DNA from: Polyangiaceae bacterium
GTDB taxonomy: Bacteria > Myxococcota_A > Polyangia > Polyangiales > Polyangiaceae
Assembly (NCBI GenBank): GCA_025353725.1
Contig: JANXOF010000051.1
Coordinates: 1-64,000 of the forward strand
Direction of reading: 5' to 3'
Length of the DNA stretch: 64,000 nt
The translations under genes and the position numbers were made by a program. The notes under the pieces are model-generated. The model had not been told where the DNA came from, ran no database searches, and was given only the letters and a program-made list of their open reading frames with translations. Of this stretch, positions 36,013 through 45,243 are shown piece by piece (within the stretch, counting starts at the first letter, position 1; every line of letters starts with the position of its first letter).

Positions 36013-37380
36013 GTGGCCAAACCGAAAAACGATCGCAACCTAGCGGTGTCGAAATTCTGTCTCGCGATGGAATGCCACCGCCGTTCCGAGGCGGGGCGAG
36101 TCCGCACGGCGAAAGAATTCGTCGCCCACTTTTTCCCCTACGATGAGAAAAGCGCGACGGATCGACTCTTCTGCTTCATGCCGAACGACGTCCGCGGTCC
36201 CGTTCTCGCAACGTGGGGCATCCGAGGCGCAAAAGCTGCTCTCAAAGACGACGATACAAAGGTGAAGCTCGTTGTCCACGACTCCCTCCTCTCGGGCGAC
36301 CTTGACGAGGCGGCGTTCGAAGGCGGCGTCGAGTCCTCAATCTTGATCGACTGGATTGCACTCGATGCATGGTGGACTTTCTGGCGTCAGGGAACGCTGT
36401 CCGGAGTCGCGGTTCAAAAGGCGCTCGCCACAGCCCGAGAACTCGAGCTCATCGACGACGCCTGGTTTCTCCTGAACGTGCAGGGGCGCGGTGGCAAGTT
36501 GAAGGGCACAGACGTCCTCTGCGACACGCTGAGTAAAGAGCAAATCGTAGCCTGGGTGCGGAAGCTGCACGAGAACGGTGACGGTTCTCCCGCCGGAATC
36601 GTAGCCGCGATCGGTTGGGATACGCTTCTCTCGAAAACCGCCCAAGAGGCGCTACTTTTTGCCCTCGACCGCTTTGCAGACAAGGCGGGCCTGACGACGA
36701 CGGCGAACGAAGCCGCGAGTTCCGCTTCGGCTCGGCAAAAGCAAGATCCTAACGCCGAGGTCCGCGAGAGCGCCTCGGTCCGCAACCTCACTTCGCCTCC
36801 GCTCGCCTCGGCGGGGTCAAACGCGTTTGCAAAGACCGAGAATCCACAGTTCGAGCCCTCGACGACGCGCCATCAAAAACTCGCCGAGACTCACCCCACG
36901 ATGAGCGCGCCGAGCCACGCGGTCGCGATGGCAGAAGCCGAAGCCCTCGCGCAGTCGCCTCGCGTGGGAGGCTTCGCTTTAGATGCGGCCGAGATCCCCG
37001 TCATCGAAAGCAACGACTACGAAACGAGCGAGCACCCCGCGCTGAGAGATCCCATCACTTCTACGGCGTATCCTCAACAGGAGGAGAGCGCCAAGCTCGT
37101 CGAAGCGAGGGCCGCCATGATGCTCACGCTTATGGCAAGCAGCGCCCCGGATGCCGCGAAACGAGAGCCCTGGGACGATTCGGAGGTGCCGGCCAAACCC
37201 TCGTCGCTCGAGTGGTCCTCGCCTCTGTCGATTCCGGAAGACGAAGCTGCGCTCGACTCGAGCGACGAAATCGATTCCAGCGAGGGAAGCGAGCCTCCAA
37301 ACGAGCGCGCGCAAAAAGAGCCATCCCGGAGTCCGCCGCCGGTTCCGAAGAGGCCAGGAAGTTTTCCGCGCGGACGCTGA
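36013..37380 (+). CDS. Hypothetical protein with acidic disordered tail
   Basis: The 455-residue protein begins at a GTG with AGGAG seven bases upstream. Residues 1-230 form a mixed alpha/beta region with several Trp-rich stretches (AWWTFWRQG, WDTLLSKTAQEALLFALDRF). From about 235 on the sequence is Ser/Glu/Ala-rich and disordered. I recognise no family and no active site. There is no signal peptide or membrane segment, so it is cytosolic. Its stop is six bases from the stop of the convergent dehydrogenase gene. Nothing in the neighbours suggests a function. Confidence 0.7.
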   Translation: MAKPKNDRNLAVSKFCLAMECHRRSEAGRVRTAKEFVAHFFPYDEKSATDRLFCFMPNDVRGPVLATWGIRGAKAALKDDDTKVKLVVHDSLLSGDLDEAAFEGGVESSILIDWIALDAWWTFWRQGTLSGVAVQKALATARELELIDDAWFLLNVQGRGGKLKGTDVLCDTLSKEQIVAWVRKLHENGDGSPAGIVAAIGWDTLLSKTAQEALLFALDRFADKAGLTTTANEAASSASARQKQDPNAEVRESASVRNLTSPPLASAGSNAFAKTENPQFEPSTTRHQKLAETHPTMSAPSHAVAMAEAEALAQSPRVGGFALDAAEIPVIESNDYETSEHPALRDPITSTAYPQQEESAKLVEARAAMMLTLMASSAPDAAKREPWDDSEVPAKPSSLEWSSPLSIPEDEAALDSSDEIDSSEGSEPPNERAQKEPSRSPPPVPKRPGSFPRGR

Positions 37381-37386
37381 GGTAAC

Positions 37387-39564
37387 TTACGGGCACGTAA
37401 GCGGCAGGCTGCGCACCCAGGCTTCGACCGCGGCGGCGCCTACGTCGTCGACCAGGTGCGTCGCGATTGGCGGCATGCGAGTCGTCGGGTCGAGCGTGCG
37501 CATGCGCGCTAAGAGGATTGAACGTGCGGGATCACCAGGAACCACGAGCCGCGCGCCTCCAATGCCGAGACTTCCACCTTGCGGCAAAACGTTGCAGGTT
37601 TTCGTCTCGCGAAACGCGCGGTCAATTCTCAAGTCGAGCGTTGCCGCGCCAGCACCTGAGCCCTCTCGGTGACAGCTCGAACAATTCGCATGAAGGTAAC
37701 CGCGCGCACGTTCCTCCACGGTCGCGAGGGGCGAGTCAGCCGCGCTCAGCGGCGACAACAAGCCAGGCGTGACCGGCAACTCGAGCCTCGAAGCGAACTT
37801 GTCGAGCTGGCTTTTGCGGTCGTCGCTTGGGTCCGAACGATCGAGCTGCCGCACCTCGAGCCCGAGGGTGAAGCCTGCCACGGATGTGTGACACGTGGCG
37901 CACTCGGCGCGCGACGGGAACGTCCACATCGCGCCGCTGCCGAGGTCTTTGGTTTTTCCCGCGCGAAGCAAAACGGCATCGCTCTGTTCGTCGTTCCACT
38001 CGTACGAATACCCTGCCCAGGAATCGTCTTCGTAACGTGCGAAGAGCCGGGTCTCGATCTTCTTACCCCCACGCGAGAACGTTTTTACCGCCACGCTGCC
38101 CCGCGGAAGGTCAAAGTCTCCGTCCGAACGCACGCCGATTTTCGCGTTCGCGGGCACATAAACCCAGCGATCCTTCGTTGCTCCATCGGACCATAACGGA
38201 CTATTAACGACATACCCAATCATCCCCAGCGGCGGCTGAGAGGCATGGGCAGGGTCGAGGCAGCCAGTCTCCGTAAGCTTTGTACCAAAGCCCACGTCCG
38301 CGTCTGCCTGTGGCTCAGGTCCGGCAACAAACTGCTGCAGCTTGCCGGTAGCATAGTCCATCACATAGACCTCTCCGTCGGCGTCCTGCGCAAAAGAGGA
38401 TATTTTGAGGTTGGTCTCCGCGAGCAGCTCCGAGCGAAACGTGCCGTTCGCAGCTTTCGTGACCGCCCAGATTCGCCCGCTGACAAAGTCACCATAGACG
38501 TATCGACCGACCAGCGCCGGCACCTTGCTCCCGCGATACACGTACCCGCCAGTGATGGAGGCCCCCTCAGAGTGATCATACTCGACGACCGGATCGACGA
38601 AGCCCTCTGCAGCGCACGTCGTGTCCTCGAAACAGTGAAGTCCCTCGCGCGTGTTCCAACCATAATTTCCACCCAGCACGATGCGGTCGACTTCCTCGTA
38701 GCGCCCCTGCCCGACGTCACCCGCCCAGATGTCTCCCGTCAACGTATCGAAACTAAATTTCCATGTATTGCGCAGCCCATAGGCAAAGATCTCGGGCCGG
38801 CCGCCCCCGGTTGCAAACGGATTCGAGGGCGGAATCGCGTAAGGTTCGCCCTTCGGGTCGATCCGTAAGATCTTGCCGAGGAGCGTATTTTTGTTTTGGC
38901 CGTTCCCCATCGGGTCGCCGCCCGAACCGCCATCGCCGAGGGCGATATAGAGGAGCCCGTCGGGGCCCACGGCGATCTTGCCTCCGTTGTGATTAGCAAA
39001 CGGTTGATCGACGACGAGCAGGCGCTTTTCACTTGCCGCGTCGAACGTGAGGCCGCCGTCGCTCGAATGAAAACGAGCAATCACAGATTGGAAGACGACT
39101 CCCGGTAACGGAGTCACTTGAGCCGTGAAGTAGACGTACACGAAACCGTTGTCTGAAAACGCTCGATCGAATGCGAGGCCCAGCAGGCCGGCCTCTCCGC
39201 CCGCGATGATTTTTGGCGAGATGTCGAGCGCCGTACTGACGCCGCTCCCAGCGGCGTCGACAACCCGAATGGCACCCTTTTGTTCGACGACGTAAAAGCG
39301 ACGTGAGGGGCCGGCGACCACCTCGACAGGGAGTGCAAAGACTTGGTCCCCGAGAGCCCGCGCCAACGTCACCGTGGCTTTCGTGGCCCGCGGCGGTGGA
39401 ACGCATGGCTTAGTTACGCTAGCCGGGCCCCCGGCCTCAGGCACGACGACAGGAGCGCTCGCAGGAATGGACTCTTCACCGCACGCCGCAGCACTCAGCA
39501 CGAGTGGAACGGTAAGCGCCAAAACCGGAAGTAGAGCGGACCCCGCGACGCGAAGCGAAAGCAT
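37387..39564 (-). CDS. Glucose/sorbosone dehydrogenase-like lipoprotein fused to di-heme c domain
   Basis: From the ATG at 39564 the product is 725 residues (an upstream start at 39609 adds 15). A signal peptide ends in LSAAAC, a lipobox. The N-terminal half is a beta-propeller of the soluble-type PQQ sugar dehydrogenase family: DISPKIIAGGEAGLLGLAFDR, PFANHNGGKIAVGPDGLLYI and GDGGSGGDPMGNGQNKNTLLGK, then WDVG-type motifs. The C-terminal part has two c-type heme sites, CATCH (near residue 555) and CSSCHREG (near 627). It should oxidise a sugar or related substrate and pass electrons through its own hemes. It is followed by a convergent unknown gene. Confidence 0.9.
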   Translation of the reverse strand: MLSLRVAGSALLPVLALTVPLVLSAAACGEESIPASAPVVVPEAGGPASVTKPCVPPPRATKATVTLARALGDQVFALPVEVVAGPSRRFYVVEQKGAIRVVDAAGSGVSTALDISPKIIAGGEAGLLGLAFDRAFSDNGFVYVYFTAQVTPLPGVVFQSVIARFHSSDGGLTFDAASEKRLLVVDQPFANHNGGKIAVGPDGLLYIALGDGGSGGDPMGNGQNKNTLLGKILRIDPKGEPYAIPPSNPFATGGGRPEIFAYGLRNTWKFSFDTLTGDIWAGDVGQGRYEEVDRIVLGGNYGWNTREGLHCFEDTTCAAEGFVDPVVEYDHSEGASITGGYVYRGSKVPALVGRYVYGDFVSGRIWAVTKAANGTFRSELLAETNLKISSFAQDADGEVYVMDYATGKLQQFVAGPEPQADADVGFGTKLTETGCLDPAHASQPPLGMIGYVVNSPLWSDGATKDRWVYVPANAKIGVRSDGDFDLPRGSVAVKTFSRGGKKIETRLFARYEDDSWAGYSYEWNDEQSDAVLLRAGKTKDLGSGAMWTFPSRAECATCHTSVAGFTLGLEVRQLDRSDPSDDRKSQLDKFASRLELPVTPGLLSPLSAADSPLATVEERARGYLHANCSSCHREGSGAGAATLDLRIDRAFRETKTCNVLPQGGSLGIGGARLVVPGDPARSILLARMRTLDPTTRMPPIATHLVDDVGAAAVEAWVRSLPLTCP

Positions 39565-39615
39565 TTCCAAAGTCTGACGCGACTGGCGACGAAGGTGAAG
39601 CCCAGTCAACGCAAG

Positions 39616-39732
39616 ATGGCGCTTCGCTCACACGTCAAGTGGCCAACCTACAAGCTCGCTCACTTCAATCAATACGAGCGCGATCGCGTGTTCGGCGAGC
39701 TGAATGAGGCCGCTGGCGCGATCGATTTTTGA
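39616..39732 (+). CDS. Possible 38-residue small protein
   Basis: An ATG-led frame, opposite in direction to its neighbours, encodes 38 residues ending in RVFGELNEAAGAIDF with aromatic and charged residues and about 70% GC at third positions. It fills the gap between the dehydrogenase and the ALDH gene. No ribosome binding site stands out, and it is not a recognised family. It may be a remnant or a genuine small ORF. Confidence 0.3.
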   Translation: MALRSHVKWPTYKLAHFNQYERDRVFGELNEAAGAIDF

Positions 39733-39736
39733 CTGC

Positions 39737-41254
39737 TCATCCAAATGTAATGCCCTGGGCAAGCAGGAGTTCGCCCGAGTAGTTCACAGTGTTCGTTGCA
39801 CGGCGCATGTAGTTTTTCCATGCGTCCGAGCCGGATTCACGGCCGCCTCCGGTCTCTTTCTCGCCACCGAACGCACCGCCGATTTCGGCTCCGCTCGGAC
39901 CAATGTTCACGTTCGCAATGCCGCAGTCGGAACCCTCACAGGAGAGAAAGCGTTCCGCCTCGCGGAGATCATTCGTGAAAATGCACGACGAAAGGCCCTG
40001 CGGAACATCGTTTTGCATACTCACGGCCTCTCCGAACTCGCGGTAGCTCATGACGTAAAGGATCGGGGCGAACGTCTCCTCACGCACGATAAGGTCTTGC
40101 TTCGGCATGCGGACCACGGCCGGGCGAACGTAATACCCCTCTTCGCAGCCCCTTACCGAAACGCGCTCGCCGCCGGTGACGCTTCCACCCGACGCGCTTG
40201 CTCTCTCGAGTGCCGCGCACATCGCGTCAAACGAAGCTTTGTCGATAAGAGGCCCCACCAACGTCGCGGTGTCGCGAGGTTCGCCGACGTTCACTTGCGC
40301 GTACGCTCTTTCGACGCGATCCGTGAGTTCAGCACAAACGCTTTCGTGGGCAATGAGGCGCCGAAGCGATGTACAGCGCTGACCACATGTCCCCACGGCG
40401 CTAAAGACGATCGCGCGAACCGCGAGGTCGAGATCAGCCGATGGAGTCACGATCATGGCGTTGTTGCCACCTAGTTCAAGGAGGCTACGCCCGAATCGAG
40501 CCGCGACGCGCGGGCCGATGGCGCGCCCCATACGTGTCGAGCCCGTTGCGCTGACCAGACGCACCCGGGCGTCGTCCACGAGGCGTTCGCCGACCTCGGC
40601 GTTGCCGACCAGAATCTCTGAGAGACCTTCGGGTGCAGCGGACCCCGAGAGGGCGAAGCGTACACACGCACGGTGGAAAATCGACTGACACGCAAGTGCG
40701 GTAAGCGGCGTCTTTTCCGAGGGTTTCCAAACGACCGAATCACCACAAACGAGAGCCAAAGCGAAGTTCCACGCCCAGACGGCGACGGGAAAATTGAACG
40801 CGCTAATTACCCCGACGACACCTAGCGGATGCCAAGTTTCGGCCATCCGATGTCCGGGCCGTTCAGAGGCGATAGCAAGTCCGTAGAGCTGGCGCGAAAG
40901 GCCGCACGCAAAGTCGCAGATATCAATCATTTCCTGAACTTCACCGCGCGCCTCTTGCACAATCTTTCCGGCTTCGAGGGTGACCAGCTCCGCGAGCGCA
41001 TCTTTGCTCGTGCGAAGCTCCTCGCCGAGCAGTCGAACGAGCTCGCCGCGCCTCGGGCCCGGCACTGACTTCCACGCCGTGAAACCGACCTGCGCGCGCT
41101 CGATGGCGCGGTCGACGGCCTCCGCGTCGTGCGTGTTCAGGCGTGCGACCACCGCACCATCCACAGGAGACCGCACCGCAAGGGCGCCGCTGTTTGAGGG
41201 TTCGAAACCCTTGGGATCGAGACCGCAGGCTCGTAGCTCGCGCGAGATGTCCAT
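39737..41254 (-). CDS. Aldehyde dehydrogenase of the ALDH7 (antiquitin/AmaB) type
   Basis: The 505-residue enzyme carries LSRQLYGLAIASERPGHR, ETWHPLGVVGVISAFNFPVAVW, the cofactor segment VSATGSTRMGRAIG, the catalytic Glu260 in ELGGNN, and Cys294 in CGQRCTS. The overall pattern matches ALDH7, which oxidises alpha-aminoadipic semialdehyde (piperideine-6-carboxylate) to aminoadipate with NAD in lysine degradation. It is the best candidate but other semialdehydes are possible. No lysine aminotransferase gene is adjacent. It is monocistronic on the minus strand. Confidence 0.9.
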   Translation of the reverse strand: MDISRELRACGLDPKGFEPSNSGALAVRSPVDGAVVARLNTHDAEAVDRAIERAQVGFTAWKSVPGPRRGELVRLLGEELRTSKDALAELVTLEAGKIVQEARGEVQEMIDICDFACGLSRQLYGLAIASERPGHRMAETWHPLGVVGVISAFNFPVAVWAWNFALALVCGDSVVWKPSEKTPLTALACQSIFHRACVRFALSGSAAPEGLSEILVGNAEVGERLVDDARVRLVSATGSTRMGRAIGPRVAARFGRSLLELGGNNAMIVTPSADLDLAVRAIVFSAVGTCGQRCTSLRRLIAHESVCAELTDRVERAYAQVNVGEPRDTATLVGPLIDKASFDAMCAALERASASGGSVTGGERVSVRGCEEGYYVRPAVVRMPKQDLIVREETFAPILYVMSYREFGEAVSMQNDVPQGLSSCIFTNDLREAERFLSCEGSDCGIANVNIGPSGAEIGGAFGGEKETGGGRESGSDAWKNYMRRATNTVNYSGELLLAQGITFG

Positions 41255-41325
41255 ACGCGGTGTCTTAGCGCGAACATCGCCGCGTCGTCGAGGAAGCTAT
41301 CGGACCCTCGCGGAGGCGTCAAAAA

Positions 41326-42603
41326 TCAAAAGGTAGCCATGCGTGGGTTCGCGCTTTTCGCTCGAATAACGCCTCCATCTGCGGCGCCGCCCTGAAGCTG
41401 CTTCACGAGATTGTCGATATTGAAGTTCGCACCGAGATAAACACGCATATCTTGATAGCGCGCAAAGAAAGGGTTTCCGTAAGTCCCATCACTGTCGAGC
41501 ACGGAACGAAAGAGTGAATATCCAACTTCTGCTGTAAGCCAAGAGTTCGCGTTGTAATCGAGCCACGCGCTGAAGTATGAAGACTGTCGCACGTTGGTGG
41601 GCTCGAACCCCTGAGCGGACTCGACAGGCGTGCCGTCAACCGGATTCGTCGGCGTTTTTCCCTGGTAGGCCCATTGGCTCGCACCGAGGTAGAAAAGCGC
41701 AGGGCTCCACTTGCCCCATTCGCCTGCAACGAGAAGCGAATACGACAGCGAGTCGGAGGGATTGAAGCTGCCGCTTACCTGGTCCTGACACGTAGTACCG
41801 CCGGCACATGAAAACGCGTAGGGCGCGCTGTCGCGCCTTGACGGAGTGACGCTTTGATAAAGCGGATGTGTGTACGTGGTGCTGGCAAGAAATGTGAGCT
41901 CGCCCCCCAGCACGTGCTCCACCGCTTTCGTCAACTGAAGCGTAGCGCCAGGCGCGACGACCATGGTGCGTGCTCGCGATTCAGGCGAAGTAGGAATCCC
42001 GAGGTTCAGCGCGACCATTGGCTTAATACCGCCAAGAATCTCCGGAATTTTTCGGTAGAAAAGCTGAAGTGCCGTGTCACTGAACCGCGGTTCGTTCCGC
42101 GTTGTCGTCGTATCGCTGTTGGTTAATTCATAGTTAAAAACAAGGCGCCCGCGGAGTTGAAACGCTTCGCTGAGCGCGTAGCGAGGTTGAAGAAACAGCG
42201 CCGTGTCGATAGTAGGGTTCGAGGATTGCTGCTGACCCTTGAACACTGTCGCGGTCGACATACTCGTCTGGGCAAAGATCTGACTGCCCGCGAAAGGTCG
42301 CGCTTTCGGGCTCGCAGACGTCGCCTCGGTCGACGCCGAAACCCGATCAGCAACCGGCGCCCCCAACCCAATCGCAAGGCTTGGCGGCGCCGGCGGCGTA
42401 GGCATGGGCTCCGGGACGGCGGCGGGCGCCAAAGGCTCAATCGCCTGCGGCTCCCTCGCCGTGTCCTGTTCAGATGACGGTACTTGGACTTCCTCGGGCG
42501 CGACAACGGCAGGCTGCGAGCCGGGTGGATCGTCCGCTGCCATCGACGCCTTCGTCAGCATGAGGCCCAGGATCGACGTCGCAAAACACAAAGAAAGCTT
42601 CAT
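41326..42603 (-). CDS. Secreted/outer-membrane protein of unknown function
   Basis: From the ATG at 42603 the product is 425 residues, with a signal peptide (LCFATSILGLMLTKASMAAD). An upstream reading to 42717 is unlikely because the signal peptide would be internal. A Pro/Glu-rich stretch is followed by beta-strand-rich, Gly/aromatic-containing sequence, and the protein ends near NPRMATF with a terminal Phe. It therefore looks like an outer-membrane barrel, possibly of the phenol-degradation MetA-like group. A GGAG sits eight bases before the ATG. The 217-bp region upstream holds its promoter and possibly the FadL gene terminator. Confidence 0.65.
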   Translation of the reverse strand: MKLSLCFATSILGLMLTKASMAADDPPGSQPAVVAPEEVQVPSSEQDTAREPQAIEPLAPAAVPEPMPTPPAPPSLAIGLGAPVADRVSASTEATSASPKARPFAGSQIFAQTSMSTATVFKGQQQSSNPTIDTALFLQPRYALSEAFQLRGRLVFNYELTNSDTTTTRNEPRFSDTALQLFYRKIPEILGGIKPMVALNLGIPTSPESRARTMVVAPGATLQLTKAVEHVLGGELTFLASTTYTHPLYQSVTPSRRDSAPYAFSCAGGTTCQDQVSGSFNPSDSLSYSLLVAGEWGKWSPALFYLGASQWAYQGKTPTNPVDGTPVESAQGFEPTNVRQSSYFSAWLDYNANSWLTAEVGYSLFRSVLDSDGTYGNPFFARYQDMRVYLGANFNIDNLVKQLQGGAADGGVIRAKSANPRMATF

Positions 42604-42783
42604 GCGGGAGCTCCGGAGGGCAGAAGCGGCTAAGATAAAGGGAACGCGAGCCCTGCCACTCTCGACGATGCAAAGGACGAGCGAGGGCAAGCAATGCCCG
42701 ACGCAAGCAACTAACATGCCCAGTCGCCGACTCGGCTAAACATCGGAATAGCTTCACTTTATTGCGCGCTTAACTTCGGGAAA

Positions 42784-42799
42784 CGTCAAATTGTTGACG
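42784..42799 (-). terminator. Hairpin downstream of the FadL-like gene
   Basis: CGTCAA-ATTG-TTGACG is a perfect six-base inverted repeat 22 bases after the stop of the FadL-like gene. On the minus strand it is followed by TTTCCC, so a weak terminator is plausible. Confidence 0.35.
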
Positions 42800-42820
42800 C
42801 TGCGCCCTGAGTGCAAGCGC

Positions 42821-44533
42821 CTACCACTCCGAGTCCTGACGACGCTCCTGTTTCTTGACGACGGGCTCTCCGGTCGTCCTCGGCCCCTTTGCGTCATCGC
42901 GCGCGTTGGTGCTGGACGACGAGCCCGGCTCGACGTAGCCCCGCTCGTAGGAATTGCCGAAGTAAAACGGCCGCGGCGCGCCAAAGAGCTCGTCGAACGT
43001 AACCGAGAGACCGACCGAAACGATGTGTGTGAAGCCTTTGTAAACACCTTCATTCACGGCAGGGTATGGCGTGCCATCGCTGCCTATCGGGAGCCCAGCA
43101 TTGGCAAGATTGATCGGCCTGACCTTGCCTTCGCCAATGGCTACGGTACGCGACACCGAGGCCACGGCAGCGTACCCGACATCGAACGCTAAACCGCCCG
43201 CTTTGTACCCCAGGCCGAGCGTACCCGCGACCTTCGCCAGAGTATCGACATCGAGCCTCGTGTACGCGGGAGATGTCGCCGACGAATCGAAGAACGCGCC
43301 CCCTCGCGTAGAGACGACACCCTTGAAGAGCGCAAAATTGTACGCGCCACCCGCCCGAATACTGAACGTATCCGCATAGCCGTGAGCGACAAGAACGTCG
43401 ATATTCTTCAGCGCTCCGAGCGATGGGATACGAAGATGCGGACCGTCCCCTTGAGCTGCGTTCCATGCCTCGAACGTCGCATCGAGCTCGATGTCGTAAA
43501 CCTCGAAGTCGTCGTCCATCGATACGTACCGGGCGCCTGCTCGGACCACCAGCGGGAGTCGCGTCAGAAACGACGCCTGCCCGGGCGCGAGCTCGGACGC
43601 GATTTTGGGGATCTGCGGAACGAACGTGCCCTGCGCTTCCAGTGTTACGGGCATTCGCAGCGCTACGCCGACCGAAACGTCGGATCGCGGACGAAGGAGC
43701 GCCCCCACGGTTCCTCCAAACGATGTCGCGCTCGCGACAAAGTCACCTCGCGAATCGCAAGGCTCGTATTCGACGTTTTTGCACTGCCCGGTATCGACAG
43801 ACGAGACGCTCGTTTGATCAAATTTGGCCAGGACGAGGTGCCCAGAGAATCCAAGGTCAAGCCATGGCGTCACACGATAGGCGAGTGACGCAGTCGGAAA
43901 AACCATCGACGATTGCGACTGAATAAAGTCGTACCGAGAAGACGCAGGCTTATCGCTCGTCGAGATTGGAAACGTCCGATTACCGACGACGGGAGGCCCG
44001 AATGCGGCAATGGCGACGCTGAGTCGGTCAAAGAAGGCAAAGTCGGTCGACAAAGCGATGAACGGCGTAAAAAAGGGGCCCCCCGAATTGCTCACCTGCG
44101 GAAAAGGTCGGCCCCCCCACGGGGCCGTGGCCGTATCGTTGGGACTATCGGGAAAGAGCCCGGATCGACGAAACGCGTAGCTCCCGAGAAAAAGGCTTGC
44201 TCCTCCGTAGAGCCGCGTGCCGCGCTGGCGAGCAAGACCCGCCGGGTTCCAGTAAATCGCGGAACCGTCGTCGGCCTTCGCCACGAAAGCGCCACCTCGA
44301 CCCAGCGCCTGCGCGCCGTTGTCGGGGATGTCGAATCCCCCCGCGTAGGCGTTCCGCTCGAGAAGTATCGAGAGCACGACGAGCGACGCTCGTGCCGCGA
44401 GGCGCGCAGGAGTCAGAACCGTCTTCAACCGCGTCAAGGATAGCCCCCCCGCGCCGGGAGACTCATCGGGCGTTCCCTCACGCGCGAAGCGTGCAAGACC
44501 TGGGGATAGCTCGGTTTTGACATCGGCGGGCAA
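42821..44533 (-). CDS. FadL/OmpP1-family outer-membrane transport protein
   Basis: The 570-residue protein contains the FadL signature near the mature N-terminus: GGFDIPDNGAQALGRGGAFVAKADDGSAIYWNPAGLARQRG, which is the hatch region. Many amphipathic strands follow for the 14-strand barrel. The family imports long-chain fatty acids or hydrophobic compounds. The frame opens at 44533, but a TTG at 44437 would begin just before a clean signal peptide (LKTVLTPARLAARASLVVLSILL, then AYA), and I think that is the more likely start. The C-terminal tail is Ser/Lys-rich rather than ending in the usual Phe. Confidence 0.85.
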   Translation of the reverse strand: MPADVKTELSPGLARFAREGTPDESPGAGGLSLTRLKTVLTPARLAARASLVVLSILLERNAYAGGFDIPDNGAQALGRGGAFVAKADDGSAIYWNPAGLARQRGTRLYGGASLFLGSYAFRRSGLFPDSPNDTATAPWGGRPFPQVSNSGGPFFTPFIALSTDFAFFDRLSVAIAAFGPPVVGNRTFPISTSDKPASSRYDFIQSQSSMVFPTASLAYRVTPWLDLGFSGHLVLAKFDQTSVSSVDTGQCKNVEYEPCDSRGDFVASATSFGGTVGALLRPRSDVSVGVALRMPVTLEAQGTFVPQIPKIASELAPGQASFLTRLPLVVRAGARYVSMDDDFEVYDIELDATFEAWNAAQGDGPHLRIPSLGALKNIDVLVAHGYADTFSIRAGGAYNFALFKGVVSTRGGAFFDSSATSPAYTRLDVDTLAKVAGTLGLGYKAGGLAFDVGYAAVASVSRTVAIGEGKVRPINLANAGLPIGSDGTPYPAVNEGVYKGFTHIVSVGLSVTFDELFGAPRPFYFGNSYERGYVEPGSSSSTNARDDAKGPRTTGEPVVKKQERRQDSEW

Positions 44534-44564
44534 GGCGCACGGTCCGGTTGAGCACGTCGGTAAC

Positions 44565-45059
44565 TCAGAACCGAACGTTGGCGCGGAGCACGACGCTATC
44601 GCGATGAGCCGTGGGGGTCACGAAGAGTGGGTGCTGCGTCGAGATACCTCGAGACAACAGGTCCACAGCCCAAGCGAACGCTAACCCCGCGACCGTCCCG
44701 ATCGCATCCCAAGCGAGGTCTTTCCACGAGGGATCTCCGGCGCCAGCGAGGTCGAGGAGCTCCTTCGTAGCCCCCGCCCCGAACGCCACCGCACCCCCGA
44801 AAAGGAGAGCGTGCCCGCGGGCATCGAGGAATAAAGCCCCCGCCAGATACCCCCCCGAAGCGAGGCCGGCTGACACGCCAAAGTGTTTGGCCTTATCCAC
44901 ACCGAGCCAATCGTCGCCCCGCCCTTGCGCCAGCGCGCTTGCAGGAAGAACGAGGAGCGAAGTCACGAGGCCGAGCCTGAGCAAGCACAGAGTAAAGAAC
45001 GCCCGAGAGCCCAGAAGCTGAGCTCGAGGCCCCCGGCACGGCCTGAGAGATGGCGACAC
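44565..45059 (-). CDS. DUF2279/YfiM-like secreted protein
   Basis: The 164-residue protein has an N-terminal signal sequence (LCLLRLGLVTSLLVLPASALAQG) and the motif DKAKHFGVSAGLASGGYLAGAL. It is followed by GAGATKELLDLAGAGDPSWKDLAWDAIGTVAGL, which is the conserved core of the DUF2279/YfiM family. The function of the family is unknown; it is presumed to be an envelope protein. It is near two outer-membrane proteins on the same strand but does not overlap them. The intergenic region 45060-45243 is shared with the divergent membrane gene. Confidence 0.75.
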   Translation of the reverse strand: MSPSLRPCRGPRAQLLGSRAFFTLCLLRLGLVTSLLVLPASALAQGRGDDWLGVDKAKHFGVSAGLASGGYLAGALFLDARGHALLFGGAVAFGAGATKELLDLAGAGDPSWKDLAWDAIGTVAGLAFAWAVDLLSRGISTQHPLFVTPTAHRDSVVLRANVRF

Positions 45060-45243
45060 GCGATCAAGCGTTATGCGCGACGAGCGAGCCGGAGCGCAAG
45101 ACCTGAATCAAGACGGCAAGCCCGACCCGTCCGCCCGCCGGAGTGCGCTTCAAAAACACTCCCTGATGTCCGTGACGGCGATTCGTCGCGTCAGGGACCA
45201 CAGGTTCTTAACCCAAGATAGCGGTGCTAGCTTCCGCGTCCGA

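Noticed and set aside
39704-40474. 256-codon forward frame opposite the aldehyde dehydrogenase
   Set aside because: It is antisense to the catalytic Cys and cofactor motifs of a conserved enzyme.
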